This document shows, in pieces, positions 52,183 through 62,200 of a stretch of 64,000 bases of DNA (the first letter of the stretch is position 1; each line of letters begins with the position of its first letter). The DNA is taken from NCBI RefSeq assembly GCF_944384765.1, contig NZ_CALWUM010000001.1, forward strand, positions 186,001-250,000. The letters are read 5' to 3'. The position numbers were made by a program, and so were the translations under genes. The notes under the pieces are model-generated. The model made no database searches, was not told where the DNA came from, and saw nothing but the letters and a program-made list of their open reading frames with translations. The DNA comes from an uncultured Agathobaculum sp. (GTDB taxonomy: Bacteria; Bacillota; Clostridia; Oscillospirales; Butyricicoccaceae).

Positions 52183-53736
52183 ATGGATCTTCACAAAATT
52201 GACCCGCAGTCCTGGAAACAGGATCTGCCCGCTTTCCGCGAAAAGACCGCCGAGTTTTACGCCGGCGGCAGCACAGTCGGCGCCTACAAGGGCTTTTCCG
52301 GCTATTACGGCAGCTACGCCCAGAAGGGCGGCAAGGCCAGCATGCTGCGCCTGCGCATGCCCGGCGGCCGCGTGACCCGGGAAAAGCTCGCGTTTGTCGC
52401 GCACGCAATCCGCGACTATAACGTAAAGCGCGCGCATTTCACCACCTGCCAGACCATCCAGCTGCACGACCTGGATGCAGATACGGTCTGCGCGCTCATG
52501 GAACAGGCGCTCGACGCCGGTATCGTCACCATGGGCGGCGGCGGCGACTTCCCGCGCAACGTGATGTGCTCGCCGCTCTCGGGCGTGCAGGCGGACGAGT
52601 ATTTCGACACCCTGCCCTATGCCGAGGCTGCGGGCGACTATCTGATGCACTTCATCAAGGCGGAAAAGATGCCCCGCAAGCTCAAGGTGTGCTTCTCGAA
52701 CTCCCCCGCCAACCAGACGCACGCGACCTACCGCGACCTGGGCTTTGTCGCCCGGCCGGACGGCAAATTTGACGTATACAGCGCGGGCGGCCTGGGTAAC
52801 AACCCGCAGTTCGGCGTCAAGGTCGCCGAGGCGGTCGACCCGAACCGCATCCTGTATTATATCAAGGCCATGTGGCTGACCTTCCGCGCCTATGGCAACT
52901 ACGAAAACCGCGGCAAGGCGCGCACCCGCTATATGCAGGAGGCGCTCGGCGGCGCGGAGAACTACAAGAAAGCCTATCTGGAAAAGCTGGACGAAGTGCT
53001 CGCCTCGGGCGAGGATCTGACCCTGTCTATCACCCCGGCTGCCATCACCAAGACCGGCGACGGCACCACGGCCGCCGGCCCGCGCATCCTGCCGCAAAAG
53101 CAGGACGGGCTGTACACGGTTGTGTGGCACCCGATCGGCGGCCAGCCGTCCATGCAGTCCCTGTGCGCGCTGAGCGACACGCTCGCGGACATCGCGGACG
53201 CCGAGCTGCGCCTTGCGCCGGACGAGACCGGCTATATCGTCAACCTCACCGGCGCGGAGGCCGAAAAGGTGATCGCCGCCACGCCGGACAGCGCCCAGAG
53301 CCTGTTTGAGACCTCGGTCAGCTGCATCGGCAGCACAACCTGCCAAGTCGGCCTGCGCGACTCGCAGGGCCTGCTCGCCGCGTGCGTCCAGGCGGTGCGC
53401 GAAGCGAACCTGCCGGACGGCGCGCTGCCCCAGATCCACATCTCGGGCTGCCCGTCCTCGTGCGGCACGCACCAGACCGGCGCGATCGGTTTCCGCGGCG
53501 CCTCCCGCCCGGTGGACGGCAAGCCGCAGAGCGCGTTCCAGCTGTTCGTGGGCGGCTGCGACAAACAGGGCAGCGAGACCATGGGCCGCATCCTCGGCAC
53601 GGTGCTCGAGGGCGATGTGCCCACTTTCCTGGTTGCACTCGGCAAGGAGGTCGCGGCCGCAGGCATGGACTATGCCGCGTGGAGCGCCGCCAACCCGGAC
53701 GCGATCGACCGCATCGCGGCGCCCTTCCTGGGCTGA
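52183..53736 (+). CDS. Siroheme/[4Fe-4S] nitrite/sulfite reductase-like protein
   Basis: 517 residues. The siroheme-cluster motif is complete: Cys381 and Cys387 (SCIGSTTCQVG), Cys423 and Cys427 (SGCPSSCGTHQTG). Two ferrite-reductase-like halves are visible (HFTTCQTIQLHD; GPRILPQKQDGLYT). It may reduce sulfite or nitrite with ferredoxin electrons; the exact substrate is open and no dedicated electron-transfer partner is beside it. ATG at 52183 with AAAGGAGG upstream. A long open frame upstream is antisense to cbiQO and not part of the gene. Its siroheme can come from the sirohydrochlorin made by the adjacent run. Confidence 0.92.
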   Translation: MDLHKIDPQSWKQDLPAFREKTAEFYAGGSTVGAYKGFSGYYGSYAQKGGKASMLRLRMPGGRVTREKLAFVAHAIRDYNVKRAHFTTCQTIQLHDLDADTVCALMEQALDAGIVTMGGGGDFPRNVMCSPLSGVQADEYFDTLPYAEAAGDYLMHFIKAEKMPRKLKVCFSNSPANQTHATYRDLGFVARPDGKFDVYSAGGLGNNPQFGVKVAEAVDPNRILYYIKAMWLTFRAYGNYENRGKARTRYMQEALGGAENYKKAYLEKLDEVLASGEDLTLSITPAAITKTGDGTTAAGPRILPQKQDGLYTVVWHPIGGQPSMQSLCALSDTLADIADAELRLAPDETGYIVNLTGAEAEKVIAATPDSAQSLFETSVSCIGSTTCQVGLRDSQGLLAACVQAVREANLPDGALPQIHISGCPSSCGTHQTGAIGFRGASRPVDGKPQSAFQLFVGGCDKQGSETMGRILGTVLEGDVPTFLVALGKEVAAAGMDYAAWSAANPDAIDRIAAPFLG

Positions 53737-53741
53737 GCCCT

Positions 53742-54233
53742 ATGACCGCCGCGCTTCGGATCCGCCCCTTTGTTCCGCAGGACAGGGACGAGGTCATCGC
53801 CCTTGTCCTGCACTGCCAGAACGACGGCACGCGCCCGCCTGTCACGGCGGCGGACCAGCCTGAACTGCTGCACATCCCGGAACAATACCAGGCAGCCGGC
53901 GGCGGGTTCTGGGTCGCCCGCGATGGAGAACGGCTTGCGGGCTGCATCGGCCTGATGCTGTGTCCGGACGGCGCCGGTATCCTGAAAAAGTTCTTTGTCT
54001 ATGAGCCGTACCGCGGCGCGCCGCACCATCTGGGCCAGCAGCTGTACCGCGTGCTGCTCGACTTCGCGAGGACGCGCGGCGTGCGGCGGCTGTTTCTGGA
54101 CACGCCGAAAAACACCGCCCGCGCACACCGGTTTTACCAAACAGCGGGCTTCCGCCCGGTCACCCAGGCGGAAATGCCGGTGCAATACCGCCTGATCTAC
54201 GAGGAAAATGACTTTTTCTGTCTGGATCTGTAA
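53742..54233 (+). CDS. GNAT-family acetyltransferase
   Basis: 163 residues. LRIRPFVPQDRDEVIALVL at the start, GFWVARDGERLAGCIGLM, KKFFVYEPYRG and HRFYQTAGFRPV at the end match the GNAT fold that uses acetyl-CoA. The ATG follows the reductase stop by five bases, with a weak ribosome binding site, so translation may be coupled. Substrate unknown. Confidence 0.85.
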   Translation: MTAALRIRPFVPQDRDEVIALVLHCQNDGTRPPVTAADQPELLHIPEQYQAAGGGFWVARDGERLAGCIGLMLCPDGAGILKKFFVYEPYRGAPHHLGQQLYRVLLDFARTRGVRRLFLDTPKNTARAHRFYQTAGFRPVTQAEMPVQYRLIYEENDFFCLDL

Positions 54234-54236
54234 CAA

Positions 54237-54281
54237 AAAACAGCCATCCTGTTTCCCATGTGGAAGCAGGATGGCTGTTTT
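54237..54281. terminator. Bidirectional terminator between GNAT and MATE genes
   Basis: AAAACAGCCATCCTG and CAGGATGGCTGTTTT form a perfect 15-bp stem that serves both converging genes. Confidence 0.9.
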
Positions 54282-54282
54282 G

Positions 54283-55620
54283 TTATTTGGCGCCGGTGCG
54301 CACCGCGCGGCGGTAGACCAGATAGGCGACTGCCGCCGTAACCGCCTCGGTGATCCAGAAGGCGTGCCACACGCCGTCCGCACCCCACAGGCGGCTTAGC
54401 GCCCACGCGAGCGGGATGATCACCACCGTGTAGCGGCACAGCGAGATGACGAGTGAGGGCATGCCCTTACCCAGCCCCTCGAGCGCACCCGAGGACACGA
54501 CCGACACGGTCGAAACCAGGAAGCCCGCGCTGATGATGCGCAGCGCGGTCGCGCCTGCCGCGATGGTTTGCGGGTTTTCGGTAAACAGCGCGATCAACCG
54601 GTCCGGCACGGTCAGGCAGATCGCCGTACCCACCGCCATGACCACGCCGCACATGGCCATCGCGGTCCAGTAGATGCGCGAGACGCGTTTGTGCTCGCCT
54701 GCGCCGTAGTTGTAGCCGATCAGCGGGCGCATGCCCTGTACCACGCCGCTCGCGGGCAGGTACAGGAAGGTTTGCAGCTTGTAATACACGCCCAGCACGA
54801 CGACATACAACTGCGCATATGCGGCGAGGATCGCGTTGAGCGCCGAGATCAGCAGCGACGGCAGCGCCAGGTTGAGCACTGCGGGCACGCCGATCGCGTA
54901 CAGGCGGCCTGTCAGGCCGTCCCCGCCGGCCAGATACTGCCGGCTGATGCGCACGCGGATGGGCCGCAGGCGGTAGACCACCAGATAGATCGCGAGCGTC
55001 AGCGTCTGGCCGATGCCGGTGGCGAGCGCCGCGCCCTCGATCCCCATGGCCGGGAACGGCCCCAGGCCGAAAATCAGCACCGGGTCGAGCACGATGTTCG
55101 CCACGCAGCCGCACAGCAGGCTGATCATCGGGGTTTTCATGCTGCCGACCGCCTGAAAGATCTTCTCGAACGCAAGTCCGAGCATGATGATCACGCCAAA
55201 GGCGAACGCGATGCGCGCATAGCGCACGCCCAGATCGATCACAGTCTCATCCGCCGTGAACAGGCGCAGGAATGCAGGCATGACCGCGATACACACCACG
55301 GCTGCGACCGCGCCGTGCAGCGCAGACAGCGCCATGCCGCGCGTGGCCGCGGTGTTCGCGCAGCGCTCATCCCCCGCGCCCAGATAGTAGGCGATCACTG
55401 CATTGATGCCTACGCCAAAGCCGATGGCAGCGGCATTGATGAAATTCTGCACCGGATAGACCAGCGACAGTGCGGTCATGGCGTCCTCGCTGATCTGGGC
55501 GACAAAAAAGCTGTCCACGATGTTGTAGAGCGAGTTGACCAGCATGGAAATCACCATAGGCAGCGACATGCTCGCCAGCAGCGGCAGGATGGGTTTTTCC
55601 TTCATAAAAGTCTGTTGCAA
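54283..55620 (-). CDS. MATE-family multidrug/Na+ efflux transporter
   Basis: 445 residues with about twelve membrane helices. LASMSLPMVISMLVNSLYNI, DSFFVAQISEDAM and the mid-protein GMRPLIGYNYGAG are MATE motifs. Start TTG at 55618-55620 with GGGAGG eight bases upstream; ATG five codons later is an alternative. It is led by a hairpin that could attenuate read-through from the nuclease pair. Substrate unknown. Confidence 0.93.
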   Translation of the reverse strand: MQQTFMKEKPILPLLASMSLPMVISMLVNSLYNIVDSFFVAQISEDAMTALSLVYPVQNFINAAAIGFGVGINAVIAYYLGAGDERCANTAATRGMALSALHGAVAAVVCIAVMPAFLRLFTADETVIDLGVRYARIAFAFGVIIMLGLAFEKIFQAVGSMKTPMISLLCGCVANIVLDPVLIFGLGPFPAMGIEGAALATGIGQTLTLAIYLVVYRLRPIRVRISRQYLAGGDGLTGRLYAIGVPAVLNLALPSLLISALNAILAAYAQLYVVVLGVYYKLQTFLYLPASGVVQGMRPLIGYNYGAGEHKRVSRIYWTAMAMCGVVMAVGTAICLTVPDRLIALFTENPQTIAAGATALRIISAGFLVSTVSVVSSGALEGLGKGMPSLVISLCRYTVVIIPLAWALSRLWGADGVWHAFWITEAVTAAVAYLVYRRAVRTGAK

Positions 55621-55655
55621 TGCGTTTTCCTCCCGATAGATCCGTCCGACGGCGC

Positions 55656-55696
55656 ACAAAAAAGCCACACAGCCGCCCGCAGGCAGTTGTGTGGCG
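55656..55696 (-). terminator. Terminator between the nuclease gene and the MATE gene
   Basis: Minus-strand CGCCACACAACTGCC / GGCGGCTGTGTGGC stem followed by TTTTTTG. It ends the nuclease transcript and lies 36 bp before the MATE start. Confidence 0.8.
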
Positions 55697-55786
55697 AAAA
55701 GTGGCACAGCCAGAAAAATCCACAGCGAATTTTATGCTATCAGTATACCACAGGCGGCGGCGCTTGGCAAGTGCTGCCGTGCCGGT

Positions 55787-56656
55787 TCAGTCCCCTTCGA
55801 TGCACTGGCCGCAGGGCGTATACCCCTCGGCGCGCAGCGCCTCCTGCGTGCCGGTGTAGTCCTGCCGGTTGGCGCTGCTGATGCTGTCCACACTCGGGCA
55901 GTCCGGCAGGTGGTATTTTTTCGACCGGGTGTTGAGCACATAGGTCTCTCCCGCGGCTGTGTCCGCAGCCGGGGTATCGTCCGCGGCCCGGCTGTCCCCG
56001 GTCGCGTAGTCGATCGTGACGCCCGGCTGGACATTGTAGCAATAGACGTTGAAGCAGACGCCCTCACCCTCATCCTCGACCGACCAGCCCTCGAGCTGCA
56101 CACCCGAGGCCACAAGGTTGTCCCCTTCGAACACCGGCGTGGCGCGGTAAAGCACATGATTTTCGGTCTCCTCGATGTAGTCGGCCACCAGGTTTTCAAA
56201 CGGCAGCATCCCCTCGATGTTGAGGTAGCGCGTGCCGGTGATCAGGTTGCGCTCGTTGGCATTCTCCCCGGTCAGCTGGAAGCCGATCAGGTGGCAGCGG
56301 TTATACAGATATTTGCCGTCGATAAAGTCGTATTTGACCGTCTGCCAGCCCGAGGGCTTGACCTGTCCGATCGAGCCGCGCTCTTCGGTGGGCATCAGGT
56401 CGGTGGAAATGCAGGCATACGCCGTGCCGCACCGGCCGAGCCGGTCGAGCGGTGCGTACTCCTCAAAAGACTCCGTGGTGTAGTCCGCCTCTGTGAAGGC
56501 GGGCTGGTTGCCGTCGATCTCAACATAGGGCGCGCCGCTGTAAGCGGGCACCTCGTCCAGTGAAACGGACGCCTGCTGTAGCTGCAGCGCGCAGCCCGAC
56601 AAGAGCAGGCCAAGCAGCAGCAAAAGCGGCGCAAGTGTGGTTTTTATTCGTTGCAT
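55787..56656 (-). CDS. Secreted DNA/RNA non-specific endonuclease lipoprotein
   Basis: 289 residues. Lipoprotein signal ending LLLSGC (Cys22). The nuclease core reads LDRLGRCGTAY, then NRCHLIGFQLTGENANERNL with general-base His122 and a metal-binding Asn in the ENANERN stretch, as in DNA-entry nucleases (EndA/NucA-type). A spacer is followed by a C-terminal Cys/His segment (YHLPDCPSVDSI, GYTPCGQC) resembling the Ada metal-binding fold. Likely surface-attached and used in nucleotide scavenging or DNA uptake. Its start overlaps the end of the upstream unknown gene by 13 bp. Confidence 0.9.
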   Translation of the reverse strand: MQRIKTTLAPLLLLLGLLLSGCALQLQQASVSLDEVPAYSGAPYVEIDGNQPAFTEADYTTESFEEYAPLDRLGRCGTAYACISTDLMPTEERGSIGQVKPSGWQTVKYDFIDGKYLYNRCHLIGFQLTGENANERNLITGTRYLNIEGMLPFENLVADYIEETENHVLYRATPVFEGDNLVASGVQLEGWSVEDEGEGVCFNVYCYNVQPGVTIDYATGDSRAADDTPAADTAAGETYVLNTRSKKYHLPDCPSVDSISSANRQDYTGTQEALRAEGYTPCGQCIEGD

Positions 56657-57066
56657 CTGCGGTATACTTCCTTTGTGATGGTTTTGTGGGAATGGCCGGC
56701 GAACACGGTGCGGCGCTCCAGCGTCCAGTCCCCGCTGTCCAGCGGCAGGTCAAACCGCAGGTCGGCCGGATAGACCCGCCCCCATCGGTAGAGCACCACG
56801 CCCCGGATGCGTGCGCGCCAGGGCAAGACCGGCCGGTCCTCGACGAAACAGAAGTCCTCCGCCCCGGCGCGGTCCAGAAAATCCTCTGCCGCGCGCAGGC
56901 CGGGCACATCCTGGCCCGCAAACAGCCGTGCCGAGGCCGGACTCATCCACAGCGCGTGCCCCGCACTCGTCTGCACCATGTCATCCAGCACCACCCGGTC
57001 GCGGCTCTGCCGCCGGTGGTTGAAGGCCATGCCGCCGCGGTCGTCCAGACAAACGATGACCGTCAT
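56644..57066 (-). CDS. Conserved-looking hypothetical protein coupled to the nuclease
   Basis: 140 residues. N-terminal MTVIVCLDDRGGMAFNHRRQ and DRVVLDDM, then CFVEDRPVLPW and RWGRVYPADLRFDLPL. No signal peptide or membrane helix. I recall similar Clostridial proteins, sometimes called ribonuclease Z without evidence, but cannot assign a function. ATG at 57064-57066 has AAGGGGG upstream. The 13-bp overlap with the nuclease suggests joint expression; an immunity or maturation role is possible but unproven. Confidence 0.7.
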   Translation of the reverse strand: MTVIVCLDDRGGMAFNHRRQSRDRVVLDDMVQTSAGHALWMSPASARLFAGQDVPGLRAAEDFLDRAGAEDFCFVEDRPVLPWRARIRGVVLYRWGRVYPADLRFDLPLDSGDWTLERRTVFAGHSHKTITKEVYRRCNE

Positions 57067-57536
57067 CGCGCGTCCCCCTTCCCGTGATCTCGTTCTATCA
57101 TACCGCATCCGCGGCCAAAAAGAAACCGCAAATTTTGACCCTGCCGGGTGGAAAAGCACCCCATCCCGCGGCGATATACCGTAAAAAGCAGAGCCGCATG
57201 ACTATGTAGAGCAGCCGCACACCCAGCGCGGTAAATGCCTGCATTATCGATATGACAAGTATTTCAAAAACCGCTTTACTGCGATTGAACCGGTTTTTTT
57301 ACGCCGCAGGGCAATCCCGATTTTTCGGTATGCGGGCGCATCCAATTCTTTCGCCGCAATCCGGTATGGGACGCGCTTTGCAAGCCATTCCTGATCTGTC
57401 TTATACTATAACCATGAATGCGTTGTTTTGAGAGCAAACCGCGATGCAAAACGAGGTTGCGTGCCGCCCTTAAAAGCACCCTTTACAGCCTGAAAACGCA
57501 AAAAACCGACCGTGCCCAAATATTTGGAGTTTCACG
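57067..57536. other. 470-bp intergenic region, no gene seen
   Basis: AT-richer towards the integrase. One plausible plus-strand promoter (TTGCAA, 18 bp, TATACT at 57378-57407) points at the integrase remnant. No other structure recognised. Confidence 0.4.
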
Positions 57537-58645
57537 ATGTTTCAGACAAAACAGCATAAAATAATAAAGCAAATCCCAAAATCTATTTATAGCAAAACAC
57601 GAAAAGGGGTGAGAGAACGCTTACGCAAAATCACATCTGAAATCGACGAAGGCAGCTATCTTGAGCCGTCCAAATGCCGTGCAGGAAAGTGGCTGGATAT
57701 CTGGCTGAATGAGTATACTGAAAACGTCAAGCCGTACACCAAGTATTCCTATCGGGTGACCATCAAGAACCACTTAAAGCCCGCTTTCGGCTATGTCCGC
57801 CTGTCCGAACTGAACACCGTTATAGTGCAGGCGTTCCTCAACAATCTGGTGCGCAGCAAAGCAGAGGGCGGCAAGGGGCTGTCCCCCAAAACCGCAATCA
57901 ACATTCACGGCGTTTTCACCGTGCCCTCAAACAGGCCGTCAACATCGGCTTGATCCGCAGCAATCCGACCGACGCCTGTATCCGTCCGCGCGGCGAGCGA
58001 AAGCCGATCCGACCATTGGAGGACGAGGAAGTCGGTGCATTTCTGCGCGCGATTGAGGGACACCGTTTTGCATCGCTCTATCTGGTTGATCTGTTTACCA
58101 GAATGCGGCAGGGCGAGATCTTGGGACTGACTTGGGACTGCGTAGACTTCCGGCGCGGCACGATTTTTCTGTACCGCCAGCTGCAGCAGCGGCAAACCAA
58201 AGGCGACTTCGGATATCACTTCACATCGCTCAAAAACGGCAAGTCGCGCACCATCACGCCTGCCCCCACCGTTATGCGGGTACTGCAAGCCCATCAAAAA
58301 GCGCAGAACGAAATGCGCCTGCGTGCCGGTGCTGCTTGGCACAACGACAAAGAACTGGTATTTACTGACGAGCTCGGTCACCCGCTCAGCCGGCGCACAG
58401 TATACAAAAACTTCAAACAGATTGCAAACCAACTTGATCTTCCCAATCTTCGCTTTCACGATTTACGACACACATTTGCTACCATATCGTTTCAGTCCGG
58501 CGACGATCCCAAGACCGTACAGGAGAATCTCGGGCATCATTCAGCTGCCTTCACACTGGATGTGTACGGTCATGTAACCGATCGCATGAAGCGCGAAAGC
58601 GCCGAGCTCATGGAGCGCTTCATCCGCTCCACCATCGCCCGATAA
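57537..58645 (+). pseudogene. Tyrosine integrase, frameshifted and 5'-truncated
   Basis: The first part (57537-57953) holds the end of the arm-binding region and the SAM-like core-binding domain (EWLDIWLNEYT-like, VRERLRKITSEIDEGSYLEPSK). The second (57950-58645) is the catalytic domain with Arg in RQGEILGLTWD, Lys in LKNGKSR, HDLRHTF, ENLGHHS and Tyr in LDVYGH, all intact. Adding one T to the run at 57913-57916 restores VFHRALKQAVNIGLIRSNP across the junction. The usual N-terminal zinc- or AP2-like arm domain is missing. Probably inactive unless frameshifting occurs or the sequence has an error. AT content is higher than in neighbours. Confidence 0.85.
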
Positions 58646-58724
58646 GGGTAAAAATAAGGGTCAAACCGCAATAGCAAAAATATGAATTCGAAAATAAGTT
58701 CTGAAAACGACTTCAAATATAAAA

Positions 58725-58760
58725 AAATACGGTATTAAACCAAAGTTTAATACCGTATTT
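58725..58760. terminator. Terminator after the integrase
   Basis: AAATACGGTATTAAAC and GTTTAATACCGTATTT form a perfect 16-bp stem with a four-base loop and A/T flanks. Confidence 0.8.
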
Positions 58761-58761
58761 C

Positions 58762-58784
58762 TGGCGGAGAGTCAGGGATTTGAA
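58762..58784 (-). repeat. tRNA-Ser-like 3' end fragment, candidate att core
   Basis: The minus strand reads TTCAAATCCCTGACTCTCCG then CCA, the 3' half of a T arm plus acceptor of a tRNA-Ser-type gene with encoded CCA. The rest of a tRNA is not present on the right. It lies 117 bp after the integrase, where an attachment core is expected. Confidence 0.6.
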
Positions 58785-59250
58785 GGGCGATTTATTGATT
58801 TTTTATTATATTTGCCGTCCCTATAAGTCCATTTTGTCCATATTATCCGATTTTTCACAACATTATAAGCATATACTTCTGGTTGTTCTCAACGTGATTG
58901 CTGTCGGATTGCTGTCAGCACACCGCAGACCAAACGCGCAGACGGGTTTTGCCCGCTGCGCGTTTTGCTGTTTCTCGGAATAACCCTTCCGGGCAGCACC
59001 GCCCGGCCGCAAGCGGCGTGCAGCGCGTAAGCCGCAGGCGCGGCATGGGCGGATGGCGGGCGCGGCTCTGCCGCGCCCGCGCGTTATCACCCCCTGTATC
59101 TAACAGGGGGGTACAAATCGCCAATGGCCAGCCCTTTTACAAAGCAAAACCCTGACGGTATCTGGGTTTTTTGGCCTTCAGGGGCTATGTAAAAATCGGC
59201 CAATTATGTCACAGCTGCAAACGGCCTGTTTGCACAACTGTGCCGGGCAG
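58785..59250. other. Structured intergenic region, no gene seen
   Basis: AT-rich to about 58910, then GC-rich. Stems: AAACGCGCAG-CGGG/CCCG-GCGCGTTTT (58932-58966, terminator-like), GGGCGCGG/CCGCGCCC (59058-59078), CCCCCTG/CAGGGGG (59090-59110) and AAACCC/GGGTTT with a T tail (about 59143-59171). No open frame is convincing. Confidence 0.45.
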
Positions 59251-59281
59251 CAGAAAAGGCAGCATGTCGCTGCCTTTTCTG
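59251..59281 (-). terminator. Terminator after the SLH protein gene
   Basis: CAGAAAAGGCAGC and GCTGCCTTTTCTG form a 13-bp stem 10 bp past the stop. Confidence 0.75.
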
Positions 59282-59291
59282 GTTTGTTTCG

Positions 59292-62200
59292 TTATACAAC
59301 GGTCTGAATAAACCGCATCAGCATGGTCGCGGCCTCGGCGCGGGTCGCGCTGTCCTGCGGATTGAGGTTTGCGCCGCTGCCCTCGATAACGCCTGCGCCG
59401 CACGCCCACTGCATGGCGGGCATGGCGTACTCGGAAACGTCAAGCGCATCAGCATAGGACAGGATATTGGTGTCCTCGCCGAACGACACATCCACGCCGG
59501 ACTGCTGCGTATAGCGGTACAAAATCGTCGCGAACTGCTCGCGCGTGACTGGCGTATCCGGCGCGAAGGTCGTCGCGCTCATGCCGGTGACTACGCCCTC
59601 GCTCGCCGCCCAGCGGACGGCCTCGGTGTACCAAGTACCTTCTGCCACATCGTCAAACGGCAGCGCGTAGTTGACGACCGGTTCGCCCGCCTGCCGGTGC
59701 AAAATCGTCACCAGCATCGCGCGGGTCATGGTGCCGTTCGGCGCAAAGGTGGTGGCCGACGTGCCGTTCATCAGCCCCTGCATATAGGCGTACCACACGG
59801 CATCATAATACCAGATATTTTCTGGCACATCCATAAAGGGCAGAGACATTGGCGCAAACACAGCCTCCACGGTGACCTTGGAGGCAGACATGGTGAAGGA
59901 ATACTGATTGCCGCCTTTGTCGGTCAGATCGAGTTGGTTGCCCTTGCCGTCGGTGACGGTCAGTGACGTCAGCTCATAGCCCTCATCGGGCGTGGCTGTC
60001 AGGGTGATGACAGCGCCGGAACCCGCCGTTCTGTGGCTGGCGGTCACGACGCCGTGGGCGGACTGCTCCAAGACGATGGAATAGTTGCTGCTGTGGGAGG
60101 AGGAACCGTTGACCACGGCAACCTGACCGTTGATGGTATAGTTCAGTTTCGCGTTGTACGCCGAGAACGGATAGGTGCCCGCCTGCACCATGCCGCCTGC
60201 GGGCGTGGTGATAACCCAATCGTCATAGTCAGGCGAGCCGCTGATGGTAAACGCCTGCCCCATCACGGTCACCGGACCGGCGGGCGCTGTAAGCGATACG
60301 CTGCCCGCGAGGTCGCCGCCGGTGTAAACCAGCGTGGCGGGGGTGAACACGGGCAGGGGATTGAGAATTTGATAGCTGCCGCCCGCACCCAGTGTGCCCG
60401 CACCGGTAAGACAGTTCTCATTGTCGATGGTCAGGGTGACGCCAGCGTCCAGCAAAAGGGACTGTCCCTCCCCGATGGTCAGCTGCTTGCCGCCAGGGAT
60501 GGTGCAATCCGTCAACAGTGTCACTTTATCGCCGTAAATCTGCCCCTCGCTGCCCAGGAAAATCACGCCGTGCCAGTCAGTGGTGTCGTCATCGTCCTCA
60601 ATGTGGTTTGTGCCGCCGACGGCAATGAGCATGGCGTTCCCGTCCGTACCGGTGGCAAAGGTGCCGGCTGCGCCGCTGACGCGATGAATAAATTGGTCAA
60701 CATCGGAGGTTTCACTCTGGTAAAAAGGCATGCCGCCGCTGCCGATACCAACGCCCTCGGTGCTGATGGCCTCAACCGTACCGCCCGAGATTGTGACGGT
60801 GCCGCCGCTGCCGCTGCTCAAAGTGAGACTGGGGGATGTATGGCCGGAAGCGACCGTGACATTGCTGCCGATGGTGACTTGGCCGCTGCCGCCGCCGATG
60901 CCCGCGCCCCTGACGCTTTGGGCGGAGACCGTGCCGCCGGAGACGGTGATCGTGCCGCCGTTGACGTCGAACGCAGCCTTTTGGGGGACCGTGCCGCCGT
61001 CTTCCACATCGCAAATCACTGCACCGCTGCCGATGCCCGCGCCATTGGTGCTTTGGGCGGAGACCGTGCCGCCTGCAATCGTGATGTTGCCGCTGCGGGA
61101 TTTTTCCGAACTCAACACACTGCTTAACACTTCAATCATACCGCCGCCGATGCCCGCGCCGTTGGTGCTGACGGCCTCGACCGTGCCGCCGGAGATGGCA
61201 ATGACGATAGCACTTCCATCGCTGTTTTCACCGCAGCCGATGCCTGCGCCGTCCGGGCTTTGGGCGAAGACCGTGCCGCCGGAGATGGTGATAGTGCCGC
61301 CGCCGCTGCTGCTGCTACCGCTGCCGATACCTGCGCTGTATTTGGGATCCGCGTCCGGGTCTACGTTCGGGGCGGGTTGGCTGGAAACCGTAGCGGTGAC
61401 GATGCCGCCGGAGATGGTGATGTTGCCACTGCTGCCGCTGCTGCCGCCGCCGCCGATGGCTGCACCCGCCCATCTGCCTTGATTTGTCTCTGCAAACATT
61501 CCGATCGTACGACCTGCAAAGGTGGTTGCCGTCACACTGCCGCCAGAGATGGTGATGTTGCCGCCGCTGCCGCCGGTTCCTTTTGTCGGAATAAAACCGA
61601 AAATGCCGAATCCGCTGTTGCCGCCGCCGATGGCGGCGCCGGAGGCGCTTTGGGCCTCGACAGTGCCGCCGGAGATGGTGATGTTGCCGCCGTCGCCGCC
61701 GGTATTGCCGCCCTGGATATCACAGCCGCCGCCAATGCCGCCGCCGAAGTAGCTTTCTGCCCAGACGGTGCCGCCGGAGATGGTGATTTCACCGCCGTCG
61801 CCGCCATCTCTGTCGCCGCAGCCGCCGCCGATGCCTGCGCCGAAGCAGCTTTCTGCCCGGACGATGCCGCCGGAGATGGTGATGGTGCCGCCGATACCGC
61901 CGACGCCTATATCTCCACTGCCGCCGCCGATGCCTGCACCGCAGCTACTTTCTGCCCGGACGGTGCCGCTGTAGATGGTAATGGTGCCACCGCTGCCGCC
62001 GTTACCGGTTCCTGTGCCGCCACCGCCGATGGCCGCACCATAGGTACCGCCCGGAAAAGAGCCGAAGTCGTTCTCCTGAGACGTATCGGAGTCGCTCGGG
62101 AAGTTATTATTGGTGACGGTAGCCGTGGCCTCCACTGTGCCGCCATAGACGGTTGCGATACCGCCGGTTCCGCCGTCACCACCGGTTTTTGTGCCGCCAC

